From Streptomyces cinnamoneus (lineage in GTDB: Bacteria > Actinomycetota > Actinomycetes > Streptomycetales > Streptomycetaceae), in assembly GCF_002939475.1 (NCBI RefSeq), contig NZ_PKFQ01000001.1:1488001-1552000 (forward strand): a DNA stretch of 64,000 bases, written 5' to 3'. This document shows positions 23,112-33,163 of this stretch, piece by piece. Position numbers and translations under genes: made by a program. Numbering within the stretch: position 1 is the first letter of the stretch; every line of letters begins with the position of its first letter. The notes under the pieces are model-generated. The model did no database searches, was not told the DNA's origin, and saw nothing but the letters and a program-made list of their open reading frames with translations.

Positions 23112-23555
23112 ATGACCGGCTCGACGACCCCACCCCCCACCAAGGCCCAGCTCCTGGAGCTGGTCGCCGCGCTCGGCACCGCCCAGTGGCAGGACTTCGC
23201 GGCCGCCGCCGGGCGCCACGGTCTGACCTCGGTACAGGCCAAGCTGCTCTCCCAGCTCAAGGGCCCGGTCCCGATGCGCGGCCTCGCCACCTTGCTGGTC
23301 TGTGACGCGTCCAACGTCACCGGCATCGTGGACCGCCTGGAGGCCCGCGGCCTGGTCCGCCGGGAGCCCGACCCCGCCGACCGCCGGGTGAAGAACGTGG
23401 TCGCCACGGACGAGGGCCGCGAGATCATCCAGCGGGTCCGGGGCGAGATGCAGGCCACCCACAGCGCGCTCGACGCGCTGGACGAGGAGGAGCGCGCCAC
23501 GCTCTACCGGCTCCTCGAAGCCTTGCGCCCCGGACTGGAGCACGGCGCCGTCTGA
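23112..23555 (+). CDS. MarR family transcriptional regulator
   Basis: 147 aa from MTGSTTPPPTKAQLLELVAA; an in-frame ATG 39 bp upstream lies inside the operator region and is rejected. The winged helix reads PVPMRGLATLLVCDASNVTG, then IVDRLEARGLVRREPDPADR, the classic MarR recognition helix and wing. It probably represses both itself and the divergent MFS/oxidoreductase operon by binding CTTGA-N5-TCAAG-type sites, and releases on a phenolic or quinone ligand. Confidence 0.93.
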   Translation: MTGSTTPPPTKAQLLELVAALGTAQWQDFAAAAGRHGLTSVQAKLLSQLKGPVPMRGLATLLVCDASNVTGIVDRLEARGLVRREPDPADRRVKNVVATDEGREIIQRVRGEMQATHSALDALDEEERATLYRLLEALRPGLEHGAV

Positions 23556-23670
23556 CCGGCCGGAATCCCGCGACCGGCGACCGGTCCGGGGGTGCCCTCC
23601 GGCCCGGCCGTCCCCGTATTCTGACGGCCAGTCGGATCCGCCGCGCGGCGGACGGTAAGGAAGGGCCTCC

Positions 23671-24618
23671 ATGACCACGACCAACCCGCAGGCGCCGGCC
23701 GGCGAGGCGGTGCCCGACTCCCCCTACACAGTCCCCCTGGCTCCGGGAGTGCACGCCTACATCCAGCCCGACGGCGGGTGGTGCCTGAACAACGCGGGCT
23801 TCGTCACCGGGGCCGGCCGCACCCTGCTGATCGACACGGCCGCCACCGAGCGCCGGGCGCTCGCGCTGCGCGAGGCGGTCCTCGCCAGTGGCGCGCCGCT
23901 GCCCACCACCGTCGTCAACACCCACCACCACGGCGACCACACCTACGGGAACTGCGTCTTCACCCCCGAGGCCACGGTCATCGGGCACGCCGACTGCCGC
24001 AGGGAGACGATCGCCGCCGGGCTCCAGCTGCACCTCGCCTGGCCCACGGTCGACTACGGCGCCGTCGAGGTCACCCCGCCGACCCTCACCTTCACCGACG
24101 CGCTCACCCTGCACGTCGGCGACATCGAGGTGCGGCTCCTCCACCCGGGCGTCGCGCACACCGTCGGCGACACCATCGCCTGGCTGCCGGAGCAGGGCAT
24201 CGTCTTCACCGGCGACCTCGTCTTCAACGGCGGCACCCCGTTCATCATGATGGGCTCCCTCAGCGGCTCGCTGCGCGCCCTGGAGACGCTGCGCGCACTG
24301 GACGCCCACACGGTCGTCCCCGGCCACGGACGGGTCACCGATCCCGGCGCGTACGACGCCGTGGAGAGCTACCTGCGCTTCGTCGAGGACCTGGCCCGCA
24401 CCTCCCACGCGGCCGGCCTCACCCCCCTGGAGGCGGCCCGGCGGGCGGACCTGGGCGAGTTCGCGGCGCTGCCGGAGAGCGAGCGCCTCGTCGCCAACCT
24501 GCACCGCGCCTACGTGGAGCTGGACGGCCTGCCGCTGGGCACCCCGCTCGACCTGGTGACCGTCCTCGGCGACATGATGGTGATGAACGGAGGCAGGCCG
24601 GTCGCCTGCCACGCGTGA
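23671..24618 (+). CDS. Metallo-beta-lactamase-fold hydrolase
   Basis: 315 aa. The dinuclear metal motif NTHHHGDHTYGNCVFTPEAT, the distal His of HPGVAHTVGD, FTGDLVFNGGTPF and VVPGHGRVT make a complete metallo-beta-lactamase-fold site. The N-terminus (VPLAPGVHAYIQPDGGWCLN) has no signal peptide. The fold covers glyoxalase II, lactonases and quinoprotein-cyclase-like enzymes; here the substrate is unknown. The kinase/acyl-CoA dehydrogenase pair follows 103 bp later on the same strand, so it might take part in the same degradation route. Confidence 0.88.
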   Translation: MTTTNPQAPAGEAVPDSPYTVPLAPGVHAYIQPDGGWCLNNAGFVTGAGRTLLIDTAATERRALALREAVLASGAPLPTTVVNTHHHGDHTYGNCVFTPEATVIGHADCRRETIAAGLQLHLAWPTVDYGAVEVTPPTLTFTDALTLHVGDIEVRLLHPGVAHTVGDTIAWLPEQGIVFTGDLVFNGGTPFIMMGSLSGSLRALETLRALDAHTVVPGHGRVTDPGAYDAVESYLRFVEDLARTSHAAGLTPLEAARRADLGEFAALPESERLVANLHRAYVELDGLPLGTPLDLVTVLGDMMVMNGGRPVACHA

Positions 24619-24721
24619 GCGGTGCCGCACCGAAGGGCCGGTGGGCCCTGGACGGCATACCGACTGGTCGGCATCATGATCCGGGACGGACGCCACGGCC
24701 AACTCCCTTCAGGAGCACGCG

Positions 24722-25747
24722 ATGAGCCAAGCCAATCCCCCGGGCCTCGACCTGCGAAGGCTGCGCGACCACCTCGGCCGCGCACGGCCGGGCCTGGTGG
24801 AAGGGCCGCTGACCGCCGAGGTGATCGCGGGCGGACGCTCCAACCTCACCTACGCCGTCACCGACGGCACCGGCCGGCGGTGGGTGGTGCGCCGGCCGCC
24901 GCTGGGGCACGTGCTGGCCACCGCGCACGACATGGGCCGCGAGTACCGGGTGATCAGTGCCCTGCGCGACACGGCGGTCCCGGTGCCGGGGACGGTGCTG
25001 CTCTGCGAGGACGCGGAGGTGCTGGGGGCGCCCTTCTACGTCATGGAGCACGTGGAGGGCACGCCCTACCGCACCGCCGCGCAGCTCGCCGCGATCGGAC
25101 CGGAGCGCACCCGCGCGGTGGTGCGGGGCCTGACCGGCACGCTCGTGCGGCTGCACGCCGTCGATCCCGGCGCGGTCGGGCTCGGGGACTTCGGGCGGCC
25201 GGAGGGCTTCCTGGAGCGGCAGTTGCGGCGGTGGGGCAAGCAGCTGGAGGCGTCCCGCAGCCGTGACCTGCCGGGCGTCGACGAGCTGTGCCGGGCGCTG
25301 GGCGCGGCGCCGCCCGCCTCGCCCGCGCCCACGGTCGTCCACGGCGACTACCGGCTCGACAACGTCCTCGTCGGCGCCGACGACACGGTCCGGGCCGTCC
25401 TGGACTGGGAGATGTCCACCCTCGGCGACCCGCTGACCGACCTGGGCCTGCTGATGATGTACAGCGAGCAGCGGGACGTGCCCGGCTCCCCGATCACCAC
25501 CACGCGCGAGGCCCCCGGCCACCCGGATCCCGCCGAGATCGCCGAGTGGTACGCGGCCGGCTCGGGGCGGGACGTCTCGGCGCTGCCCTGGTACACCGCC
25601 TTCGCCTACTTCAAGCTCGCCGTGATCCTCGAAGGCATCCACTACCGCTACACCCTCGGCCAGACGGTCGGCGCGGGCTTCGACCGCATCGGGCAGCTCG
25701 TACCGCTGTTCATCGACAGCGGACTCACCACGCTCCGGAAGGGCTGA
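24722..25747 (+). CDS. APH-like kinase of the ACAD10/11 N-terminal type
   Basis: 341 aa. The kinase loop VVHGDYRLDNVLVGADD and the metal site VLDWEMSTLGDPLTDLG are those of the phosphotransferase family found beside acyl-CoA dehydrogenases. ITAEVIAGGRSNLTYAV-like N-lobe sequence (AEVIAGGRSNLTYAVTDGTG) holds the ATP-binding loop. Just 8 bp separate it from the dehydrogenase gene. In animal ACAD10/11 the two domains are fused and serve hydroxy-acyl-CoA breakdown by phosphorylation of the hydroxyl, which suggests the same job here. Confidence 0.9.
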   Translation: MSQANPPGLDLRRLRDHLGRARPGLVEGPLTAEVIAGGRSNLTYAVTDGTGRRWVVRRPPLGHVLATAHDMGREYRVISALRDTAVPVPGTVLLCEDAEVLGAPFYVMEHVEGTPYRTAAQLAAIGPERTRAVVRGLTGTLVRLHAVDPGAVGLGDFGRPEGFLERQLRRWGKQLEASRSRDLPGVDELCRALGAAPPASPAPTVVHGDYRLDNVLVGADDTVRAVLDWEMSTLGDPLTDLGLLMMYSEQRDVPGSPITTTREAPGHPDPAEIAEWYAAGSGRDVSALPWYTAFAYFKLAVILEGIHYRYTLGQTVGAGFDRIGQLVPLFIDSGLTTLRKG

Positions 25748-25755
25748 GGCACACC

Positions 25756-26967
25756 ATGGACTTCGCATGCGACGCGCGCACCGAGGAGCTGCGCGAGAGG
25801 CTGCTGGCCTTCATGGACGAACGGGTGTACCCGGCGGAGAGCGTGGCCGCCGAGCAGCGGGCCGCCCTCGCCTCGCCCTGGGACGTCCCGCCGGTCGTGG
25901 AGGAGCTGAAGGCGGAGGCCCGCCGGCGCGGGCTGTGGAACCTCTTCCTCCAGGACGAGCGGTACGGGGCCGGGCTGACCAACGTCCAGTACGCGCCCCT
26001 CGCCGAGATCACCGGCCGTAGCCCCCAGCTCGCCCCCACCGCGCTCAACTGCGCGGCACCGGACACCGGGAACATGGAGCTGCTCGCGCAGTTCGGCACC
26101 GAGGAGCAGCGTGCGCGCTGGCTGGAGCCGCTGCTGGCGGGCCGCATCCGCTCGGCCTTCGCGATGACCGAGCCGGACGTCGCCTCCTCGGACGCGACGA
26201 ACATCGAGACCCGTGTCGAGCGCGACGGCGACGCGTACGTGATCACCGGCCGCAAGTGGTACATCTCCGGGGCGCTGCACCCCGACTGCCGGATCTTCAT
26301 CGTGATGGGCAAGACCGATCCCGGCGCCGACGTGCGCCGCCAGCAGTCCATGGTGCTGGTCCCGCGGGACGCTCCCGGCGTGGAGATCCGCCGGGCCATG
26401 GGGGTGTACGGCTACGAGGACCACTACCACGGCGGCCACGCGGAGGTCGTGTTCGACGGGGTGCGGGTCCCCGCGGACCACCTGGTCGGTGAGGAGGGCG
26501 GCGGCTTCGCGATCGCCCAGGCGCGGCTCGGCCCGGGCCGGATCCACCACTGCATGCGGCTGATCGGCATGGCCGAGCGGGCGATCGAGCTGATGTGCCG
26601 GCGAGCGGTGGCGCGTACGGCCTTCGGGAAGCCGCTGGCGCAGCAGGGCGTGGTGCAGGAGTGGATCGCGGACGCCCGCGTCGCGGTGGAGCAGCTGCGG
26701 CTGCTGGTGCTGAAGACGGCGTGGCTGATGGACACGGTGGGCAACCGCGGCGCCCACACGGAGATCCAGGCCATCAAGATCGCGACGCCGCGCACGGTGG
26801 CCGGCATCATCGACCAGGCGGTGCAGCTGCACGGGGCGGGCGGGGTGAGCCAGGACTTCCCGCTGGCGGAACTGTGGGCGGCCGCCCGCACCCTGCGGCT
26901 CGCGGACGGGCCGGACGAGGTGCACCAGCGGTCGCTGGCGCGGCGGGAGCTGGCGCGCTACCGCTGA
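25756..26967 (+). CDS. Acyl-CoA dehydrogenase (ACAD11-like)
   Basis: 403 aa from MDFACDARTEELRERLLAFM; the frame is open upstream only as a shadow of the kinase gene. The flavin site shows as AFAMTEPDVASSDATNIETR and RKWYISGALHPDC, with C-terminal GAGGVSQDFPLAELWAAART and LRLADGPDEVHQRSLARREL. These are full-length features of long-chain-type, ACAD10/11-like dehydrogenases. With the preceding kinase it probably removes a phosphorylated hydroxyl and oxidises unusual (hydroxy- or long-chain) acyl-CoAs in the cytosol. Confidence 0.93.
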   Translation: MDFACDARTEELRERLLAFMDERVYPAESVAAEQRAALASPWDVPPVVEELKAEARRRGLWNLFLQDERYGAGLTNVQYAPLAEITGRSPQLAPTALNCAAPDTGNMELLAQFGTEEQRARWLEPLLAGRIRSAFAMTEPDVASSDATNIETRVERDGDAYVITGRKWYISGALHPDCRIFIVMGKTDPGADVRRQQSMVLVPRDAPGVEIRRAMGVYGYEDHYHGGHAEVVFDGVRVPADHLVGEEGGGFAIAQARLGPGRIHHCMRLIGMAERAIELMCRRAVARTAFGKPLAQQGVVQEWIADARVAVEQLRLLVLKTAWLMDTVGNRGAHTEIQAIKIATPRTVAGIIDQAVQLHGAGGVSQDFPLAELWAAARTLRLADGPDEVHQRSLARRELARYR

Positions 26968-27016
26968 CCGTGGCAGGTGTGCTGGCTGCGCTCCCCGGCC
27001 GCGGGGGGCGGGGCCC

Positions 27017-27766
27017 TCAGTGGGCGTCCAGCGTCACGGTGAACGAGAAGCGGTCCCCGCGGTAGCGGATGAGGGCCACGTCGACCACCCGGCCCGTCTC
27101 GTCGTAGGTCACCCCCGTGTAGTGCAGGATCGGGCTCAGCAGCGGCACCTGGAGCAGGCGCGCCGTCTCCGGGTCGGCCAGCCGTGCCTCGACCGTGTCG
27201 GTGATGCGGCTGATCCGCACGCCGAGCGCGTCGCGCAGGACCTTCGTCATGGGCCAGCGGGCGAGGTCGGCGAGGTCGATGCGCTCGGCGAGCTCGGGGC
27301 GGATCAGGTTCTCCGCCCAGTTCGTGGGCTCGCCCGTGGACTCCTCGCAGCGCAGCCGCCGGTAGGCCGTGACCTCGGCCAGGCCGGGGAAGTGCTCGGC
27401 CAGCTGGGCCGGCACCGGCGCGGGGCCGTGGTCGAGCACGGCCGTCCGCTCGCCGGACTGCTGGGCGACGATCGCGTCCACCGAGCCCAGCAGGCGCACC
27501 GGGGACCCGCGCCGGGCGCTCGGCTCGATGAAGGTGCCCCGCCGGCGGTGCCGGCTGATGAGGCCCTCCGCCTCCAGCTCCTTCAGCGCCTGCCGCATGG
27601 TCAGCACGCTGACGCCGTAGTGCTCCGCGAGGGCGTCCTCGGTGGGCAGCCGCAGCGGGTCGTCCGGGCGGCGGCCGAGTATCGAGGCCCGCAGCGACTG
27701 CGAGACCTGGTACCACAGCGGCAGCTTGCGGTTGAGCGCGAGGGAGTCGGGGGCGAAGGTGGTCAC
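27017..27766 (-). CDS. GntR/HutC-family regulator (UTRA domain)
   Basis: 249 aa. The winged helix LRLPTEDALAEHYGVSVLTM, then RQALKELEAEGLISRHRRRG, is followed by a UTRA ligand-binding domain (PILHYTGVTYDETGRVVDVA). It starts 25 bp downstream of the homogentisate dioxygenase stop on the same strand, so the two are co-transcribed and it probably controls tyrosine/homogentisate breakdown. An imperfect 26-bp palindrome in front of hmgA (29145-29170) is a candidate target. Confidence 0.92.
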   Translation of the reverse strand: MTTFAPDSLALNRKLPLWYQVSQSLRASILGRRPDDPLRLPTEDALAEHYGVSVLTMRQALKELEAEGLISRHRRRGTFIEPSARRGSPVRLLGSVDAIVAQQSGERTAVLDHGPAPVPAQLAEHFPGLAEVTAYRRLRCEESTGEPTNWAENLIRPELAERIDLADLARWPMTKVLRDALGVRISRITDTVEARLADPETARLLQVPLLSPILHYTGVTYDETGRVVDVALIRYRGDRFSFTVTLDAH

Positions 27767-27791
27767 GGGGGCTCCGGCTCTGCGGGGGGCG

Positions 27792-29123
27792 TCAGCGGCT
27801 GAAATGGCGCTCCAGACCCTGCCACACGGTGTCGTACCCGCTCTGCAGGTGGTCGGCGGCCGCCGCCTGCCCGGTCAGGGTCACCGGCCAGCGGGTCTCG
27901 AACATGAAGGCGAGCCCGTCGTCGATCTTGTGGGGCTTCAGGTCCGCCGCGCTGGCCTTGTCGAAGGTCTCCCGGTCCGGCCCGTGCGCCGACATCATGT
28001 TGTGCAGCGAGCCGCCGCCGGGGACGAAACCCCCCTTGCCGGCCGTCTTGGCGTCGTAGGCGCCCTCGATCAGGCCCATGTACTCGCTCATCACGTTGCG
28101 GTGGAAGTAGGGCGGCCGGAAGGTGTCCTCGCCCACCAGCCAGCGCGGCGCGAAGACGACGAAGTCGACGTTGGCGAGTCCCGGGGTGTCCGACGGCGAG
28201 GTGAGCACCGTGAAGATCGAGGGGTCCGGGTGGTCGTAGCTGATGGTCCCCATCACGTTGAAGCGGCGCAGGTCGTAGACGTACGGGACGTGGTTGCCGT
28301 GCCAGGCGACGACGTCCAGCGGGGAGTGGTCGTAGGTCGCGGACCAGAGGTTGCCGCAGAACTTGTTGACCACCTCGACGGGGCCGTCCACGTCCTCGTA
28401 GGCGGCGACGGGCGCGAGGAAGTCGCGGGGGTTCGCCAGGCCGTTGGCGCCGATGGGGCCCAGGTCGGGGAGGGTGAAGGGCCGGCCGTGGTTCTCGCAG
28501 ACGTAGCCGCGGGCGGTGGCGTCCAGCAGCTCCACGCGGAAGCGCACGCCGCGCGGGATCAGCGCCACGTGGCCCGGCTCGGCCCGCAGCAGCCCGAACT
28601 CCGTGCGCAGCAGCAGCCCGCCCTGCTCGGGGACGATCAGCAGCTCGCCGTCGGCGTCGCTGAACACCCGGTCCATCGAGGCGCTGGCGGCGTAGAGGTG
28701 CACGGCCATGCCCGTGCGCTGCGCGGCGTCGCCGTTGCCACCCAGGGTCCACAGGCCGGCCAGGAAGTCCGTGCCGGCGGGGGGCTCGGGCAGCGGGTCC
28801 CAGCGCAGCCGGTTGGGGTCGGGGACGGTCTCGGTGAAGGGCGCGCCGCGGACCGCGCCGGCGTCGAGGCGGGTGAACGGCGGGTGGGCGGCCGAGGGCC
28901 GGATGCGGTACAGCCACGACCGGTGGTTGTGCTGCCGGGGCTCGGTGAAGGCGGAGCCGCTCAGCTGCTCCGCGTAGAGCCCGAGGGGGGCGCGCTGCGG
29001 GGAGTTGCGGCCCTGCGGCAGGGCGCCGGGGACGGCCTCGCTGCCGTGCTCGTTGCCGAAGCCGGACAGGTAGGTCAGGGCCTCCGCCGCCTTCCGCGCC
29101 TGCTCGTTGCCCGTGTCGCTCAT
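27792..29123 (-). CDS. hmgA: Homogentisate 1,2-dioxygenase
   Basis: 443 aa, normal length. Conserved stretches include [79 protein letters not shown] and [19 protein letters not shown], the last two holding the Fe-binding His/Glu residues. It opens the ring of homogentisate to maleylacetoacetate in tyrosine and phenylalanine breakdown. The next pathway enzymes are not adjacent. Divergent from the aldehyde dehydrogenase gene. Confidence 0.97.
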   Translation of the reverse strand: MSDTGNEQARKAAEALTYLSGFGNEHGSEAVPGALPQGRNSPQRAPLGLYAEQLSGSAFTEPRQHNHRSWLYRIRPSAAHPPFTRLDAGAVRGAPFTETVPDPNRLRWDPLPEPPAGTDFLAGLWTLGGNGDAAQRTGMAVHLYAASASMDRVFSDADGELLIVPEQGGLLLRTEFGLLRAEPGHVALIPRGVRFRVELLDATARGYVCENHGRPFTLPDLGPIGANGLANPRDFLAPVAAYEDVDGPVEVVNKFCGNLWSATYDHSPLDVVAWHGNHVPYVYDLRRFNVMGTISYDHPDPSIFTVLTSPSDTPGLANVDFVVFAPRWLVGEDTFRPPYFHRNVMSEYMGLIEGAYDAKTAGKGGFVPGGGSLHNMMSAHGPDRETFDKASAADLKPHKIDDGLAFMFETRWPVTLTGQAAAADHLQSGYDTVWQGLERHFSR

Positions 29124-29144
29124 CGCGTGCTCCCACCGCTGATC

Positions 29145-29170
29145 GATTCCTATGGAAGACCGTAGGATTC
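29145..29170. promoter_or_regulatory. Imperfect 26-bp palindrome upstream of hmgA
   Basis: GATTCCTATGG and CCGTAGGATTC flank AAGA; 9 of 11 positions pair. It begins 22 bp upstream of the hmgA start, where a repressor would block transcription. The GntR protein downstream of hmgA is the natural candidate to bind it. Confidence 0.55.
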
Positions 29171-29309
29171 CCGGGCCGGTCCGTCAATGGATCAAATCCG
29201 GGCAGAGGGCTGTCAGTTGTCGCTACCGATGGGTAGGGTCGAAGCCGCCGCGGCGGCACAGGCCGGCCGCGGGCGCCCCGGACGACAGCGCGAGGAGATG
29301 ACCGGACCC

Positions 29310-30728
29310 GTGAGCAACCACGACGGGATGTACATCGGCGGCAGCTGGCGGCCCGCCGCCGGACGCGGGGTCACCGAGGTGGTCAACCCCGCGGACGAGC
29401 AGGTCATCGCCACGGTCCCGGCCGGTGACGGCGAGGACGTCGACGCCGCCGTCCGGGCGGCCCGCGCGGCCCTGCCCGCCTGGTCGGCCACGGCGCCGGC
29501 CCGGCGCGGGGAGCACCTGGTCGCCCTGCGGGACGCGCTCGACGCCCGTCGCGAGGAGATCGCCGCCACGGTCACCGCCGAGCTGGGCTCGCCCATCGGC
29601 TTCGCCCGGCGCGTGCACGTCGGGCTGCCGGTCGCCGTCACCGCCTCGTACGCCGAGCTCGCCGCGACGTACGCCTTCGAGGAGCGTGTCGGCAATTCCA
29701 CCGTGCTCCACGAGCCGGTCGGCGTGGTCGGGGCGATCACGCCCTGGAACTACCCGCTGCACCAGATCGTCGCCAAGGTCGCCCCCGCGCTGGCCGCGGG
29801 CTGCACGGTGGTCCTCAAGCCCGCCGAGGACACGCCGCTGACCGCCCGCCTGTTCGCCGCGTGCGTGGCGGAGGCCGGCCTGCCGGCCGGGGTCTTCAAC
29901 ATGGTCACCGGGCTGGGCCCGGTCGCCGGCCGGGCGCTGGCCGAGCACCCGGGCGTCGACCTGGTGTCCTTCACCGGCTCCACGGCCGTGGGCCGGCAGG
30001 TCGGCGCCGTCGCCGCCGGCGCCGTCAAGCGCGTCGCGCTCGAACTCGGCGGCAAGTCCGCCAACGTCATCCTGCCCGGCGCCGACCTGCCGAAGGCCGT
30101 CACCGTCAACGTCGCCGACGTGATGCGCAACGCCGGCCAGTCCTGCAACGCCCTCACCCGCATGCTGGTGCACGCCGACCGCTACGAGGAAGCCGTCGCG
30201 CTCGCCGCCGAGGCGGCGGCCTCCTACGTCCCGGGCGACCCGGCCGACCCGGAGACCCGCCTGGGCCCGGTGGTGAGCCGGGCCCAGCGCGAACGCGTCG
30301 TGGGCTACATCCGCAAGGGCGTGGCGGAGGGCGCCCGGCTCGTCACCGGCGGCCCCGAGGCGCCCGAGGGGCGGGAGAAGGGCCACTGGGTGCGCCCCAC
30401 CGTCTTCGCCGACGTCACCGGCGACATGACCATCGCCCAGGAGGAGATCTTCGGCCCCGTCCTGTCGGTGCTGCGCTACGAGACCGAGGAGGAGGCCCTG
30501 GCCCTGGCCAACGGCACGCCGTACGGCCTCGGCGGCGCGGTCTGGGCGGCCGACGACGCCACGGCCGCCGCCTTCGCCCGCCGCATGGACACCGGCCAGG
30601 TCGACGTCAACGGCGGCCGCTTCAACCTGCTGGCGCCCTTCGGCGGCCACAAGCAGTCGGGCGTCGGGCGCGAGATGGGCGTGCACGGCCTGACGGAGTA
30701 CCTCCAGACCAAGTCGCTCCAGTTCTGA
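29310..30728 (+). CDS. NAD(P)-dependent aldehyde dehydrogenase
   Basis: 472 aa from GTG 29310, whose GAGGAG lies 12 bp upstream; ATG 29298 in the same frame would place that site against the start codon. The catalytic Glu is in [15 protein letters not shown] and the Cys in [33 protein letters not shown] and [13 protein letters not shown] form the cofactor site. Full length for the family. It lies 29 bp before an alcohol dehydrogenase gene, so the pair oxidises an alcohol to the acid through the aldehyde. Confidence 0.95.
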   Translation: MSNHDGMYIGGSWRPAAGRGVTEVVNPADEQVIATVPAGDGEDVDAAVRAARAALPAWSATAPARRGEHLVALRDALDARREEIAATVTAELGSPIGFARRVHVGLPVAVTASYAELAATYAFEERVGNSTVLHEPVGVVGAITPWNYPLHQIVAKVAPALAAGCTVVLKPAEDTPLTARLFAACVAEAGLPAGVFNMVTGLGPVAGRALAEHPGVDLVSFTGSTAVGRQVGAVAAGAVKRVALELGGKSANVILPGADLPKAVTVNVADVMRNAGQSCNALTRMLVHADRYEEAVALAAEAAASYVPGDPADPETRLGPVVSRAQRERVVGYIRKGVAEGARLVTGGPEAPEGREKGHWVRPTVFADVTGDMTIAQEEIFGPVLSVLRYETEEEALALANGTPYGLGGAVWAADDATAAAFARRMDTGQVDVNGGRFNLLAPFGGHKQSGVGREMGVHGLTEYLQTKSLQF

Positions 30729-30757
30729 CCCGCCCACCACCGAGGAAAGGGTTCCGC

Positions 30758-31846
30758 ATGGTCCGCGCCGCCGTCCTGCCCGCCGTGGGCGCCCCGCTGG
30801 AGATCGCCGAGATCGACCTGCCCGCGCCGGGCCCCGGCCAGGTGCGCGTGCGGGTCGCCGCGGCGGGGGTGTGCCACTCCGACCTCTCCCTCTGTGACGG
30901 CACCCTGCGCCAGCCCGTGCCGGCCGTCCTCGGGCACGAGGGCGCGGGCACGGTCGTCGCCGTCGGCGAGGGCGTGCGCCACGTCGCGCCGGGTGACCAG
31001 GTGGTCCTCAACTGGGCGCCCTCCTGCGGGGCCTGCCACTTCTGCGGCCTGGCCGAGCCGTGGCTGTGCGCCCGGGCGGCCGCGGCCGCCACGGTGCCCT
31101 ACGCCACGCTGCGGGCGGACGGCCGCGCGCTGCACGCGGGCCTGGGGACGGCCGTCTTCGCCGAGGAGACCGTGGTCGGCGCGGACGCCGTGCTGCCGCT
31201 GCCGGAGGGCGTGCCGCTCGCCGAGGCCGCCCTGCTGGGCTGCGCGGTGCTCACCGGCTACGGGGCCGTGCACCACAACGCGCGCGTCCGCGCCGGCGAG
31301 TCGGTCGTGGTCGTGGGCGCCGGCGGGGTGGGGCTGGCCACGCTGCGCGCGGCGCGGCTCGCGGGCGCGGGGACGATCGTGGCGGTGGACGTCTCGCCGG
31401 ACAAGGAGGAACTCGCCCGGGCCGCCGGGGCCACCGAGTTCCTCCTCGCCTCCGACGACACCGCGCGGCGCGTCCGCGCGCTCACCGGCGGGCACGGCGC
31501 GGACGTGGCCGTCGAGTGCGTGGGCCGGGCCGGGAGCATCCGCACCGCCTGGTCCTCGACGCGCCGGGGCGGCCGGACGACGGTGGTCGGCATCGGCGGC
31601 AAGGACCAGCAGGTGTCCTTCTCGGCGCTGGAGCTCTTCCACTTCGGCCGTACGCTCTCCGGCTGCGTCTACGGCAACAGCGACCCGGCGAAGGACCTGC
31701 CGGTCATCGCCGGGCACGTGCGCGAGGGGCGCTTCGACCTGGCCGGCCTGGTCACCGACCGGATCGGGCTCGACGGCATCCCCGGGGCCTTCGAGGAGAT
31801 GGTCGCCGGGCGCGGGGGCCGGGCCCTGGTGGTCTTCCCCGACTAG
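30758..31846 (+). CDS. Zinc-dependent alcohol dehydrogenase
   Basis: 362 aa, with GAGGAAAGG before the ATG. Catalytic zinc ligands are in AAGVCHSDLSLCDG and LGHEGAGTVVAVGEGV, the structural zinc cysteines in CGACHFCGLAEPWLC (three Cys close together, fourth at the end), and the NAD site in VVVGAGGVGLATLRAARLAG. It resembles class III/aryl-alcohol dehydrogenases. It acts with the upstream aldehyde dehydrogenase in the cytosol; the physiological alcohol is unknown. Confidence 0.94.
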   Translation: MVRAAVLPAVGAPLEIAEIDLPAPGPGQVRVRVAAAGVCHSDLSLCDGTLRQPVPAVLGHEGAGTVVAVGEGVRHVAPGDQVVLNWAPSCGACHFCGLAEPWLCARAAAAATVPYATLRADGRALHAGLGTAVFAEETVVGADAVLPLPEGVPLAEAALLGCAVLTGYGAVHHNARVRAGESVVVVGAGGVGLATLRAARLAGAGTIVAVDVSPDKEELARAAGATEFLLASDDTARRVRALTGGHGADVAVECVGRAGSIRTAWSSTRRGGRTTVVGIGGKDQQVSFSALELFHFGRTLSGCVYGNSDPAKDLPVIAGHVREGRFDLAGLVTDRIGLDGIPGAFEEMVAGRGGRALVVFPD

Positions 31847-31867
31847 GGGGACACCCCCTCGGGGGTG

Positions 31868-32392
31868 TCACTCCCGCCGCCACTGCGAGGACGGCAGATG
31901 GATCAGGACGAGCACGAAGCCGGCCAGGGTGAAGTCCCGCCCGGCCGCCTGGAGTCCGTTCCACTTCGTGGACTGCCACATCGCGAACCACTCGCCGCCT
32001 ATGGCCATGAAGCCCAGTCCGAACAGCAGCATCAGCATCACCAGGCCCACCGTGCTGGCCCGCCGGGCCGGGCCGTAGCCGGCCCACGGCCTGACGAGGC
32101 CGCGCAGCCACAGGGCTGTGGCCCACAGCAGCGCCAGCGCGGCCACCGTCTCCCAGACGATGACGGCCACATAGGCGGCGTCCTGGAGCGTGCGGTCGGT
32201 GACGGCCCGCCACATCAGGTCGTCGTCGAGGAAGGTCGTGTCCATCGCGAGGACGTGCCGGACGAATTCCCGGTTGGTCCCGAAGTCCGTGACGTTGCCG
32301 AAGGCGACGAGCGCGGTGTACACCGCCACCGTGGCGGTCAGCGCCGTCGCCGCCACCGGCAGGGTGCGCTCACTGCTCATGAGGCCATGCAT
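31868..32392 (-). CDS. DUF2165 family membrane protein
   Basis: 174 aa from ATG 32392; ATG 32380 (MSSERTLPVAATALTATV) is an alternative. Four hydrophobic helices are visible, with a conserved extracytoplasmic-looking loop (FGTNREFVRHVLAMDTTFLD) and a Trp-rich end of helix 3 (AIGGEWFAMWQSTKWNGLQA), both typical of DUF2165. Location: cytoplasmic membrane. Function unknown. It converges with the alcohol dehydrogenase and diverges from the TetR gene. Confidence 0.82.
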   Translation of the reverse strand: MHGLMSSERTLPVAATALTATVAVYTALVAFGNVTDFGTNREFVRHVLAMDTTFLDDDLMWRAVTDRTLQDAAYVAVIVWETVAALALLWATALWLRGLVRPWAGYGPARRASTVGLVMLMLLFGLGFMAIGGEWFAMWQSTKWNGLQAAGRDFTLAGFVLVLIHLPSSQWRRE

Positions 32393-32502
32393 TCCCGCCG
32401 TACCGGGCCGGTACGCACCCTAAGCGCTTGCTCAGGGCCGGGGTAAGGTGTTCGTTCTTGTCGGCGAGGGGCCCCGGGCGGGCCCGGAGAGCGGGGCACG
32501 GG

Positions 32503-33138
32503 ATGGGCACACAGGCGCAGCGGACCGAGCAGTGGGCCGACGTCACGCCCGACGCCGCGCGACGGCTGCTGACCGCCGCCGTCGAGGCCTTCGCCGAGCG
32601 CGGCTACCACGCCACCACCACCCGCGACATCGCCGGCCGCGCCGGGATGAGCCCGGCCGCCCTCTACATCCACTACAGGACCAAGGAGGAACTGCTCTAC
32701 CGCATCAGCGGCGTCGGCCACCGCCTCGCGCTCGGCATCCTCCGCCGGGCCCACGACGGCCCCGGCAGCCCCGCCGAGCGGCTCGCCGACGCCGTCCGCC
32801 GCTTCGTCCGCTGGCACGCCGAACACCACACCACCGCCCGCGTGGTGCAGTACGAGCTCGGGGCGCTCGGCGAGGAGCACCACGCCGAGATCGTCGCGCT
32901 GCGCCGGGAGACCGACGCCGCGGTCCGCGCCATCATCGAGGAGGGCGTCGCCGCGGGCGACTTCGACGTCCCCGACGTGCGCGGCACCAGCCTCGCGGTG
33001 CTCTCCCTGTGCGTCGACGTCGCCCGCTGGTTCAGCGTGGACGGCAGGCGCACCCCCGAGGAGGTCGGCGACCTCTACGCAGGGCTGGTGCTGCGCATGG
33101 TGGGTCACGGCAACGGGGTGCGGGCGGCGGGGGCCTGA
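32503..33138 (+). CDS. TetR family regulator
   Basis: 211 aa from ATG 32503. The helix-turn-helix reads [20 protein letters not shown], then [20 protein letters not shown]. The C-terminal half ([20 protein letters not shown]) resembles KstR2/FadR-like acyl-CoA-responsive regulators of actinobacteria, but the ligand is uncertain. Neighbours are the divergent DUF2165 gene and SoxR downstream; no obvious target operon is next to it. Confidence 0.9.
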   Translation: MGTQAQRTEQWADVTPDAARRLLTAAVEAFAERGYHATTTRDIAGRAGMSPAALYIHYRTKEELLYRISGVGHRLALGILRRAHDGPGSPAERLADAVRRFVRWHAEHHTTARVVQYELGALGEEHHAEIVALRRETDAAVRAIIEEGVAAGDFDVPDVRGTSLAVLSLCVDVARWFSVDGRRTPEEVGDLYAGLVLRMVGHGNGVRAAGA

Positions 33139-33163
33139 GGACGGTTCGCGTAGGGTCGGGGAC

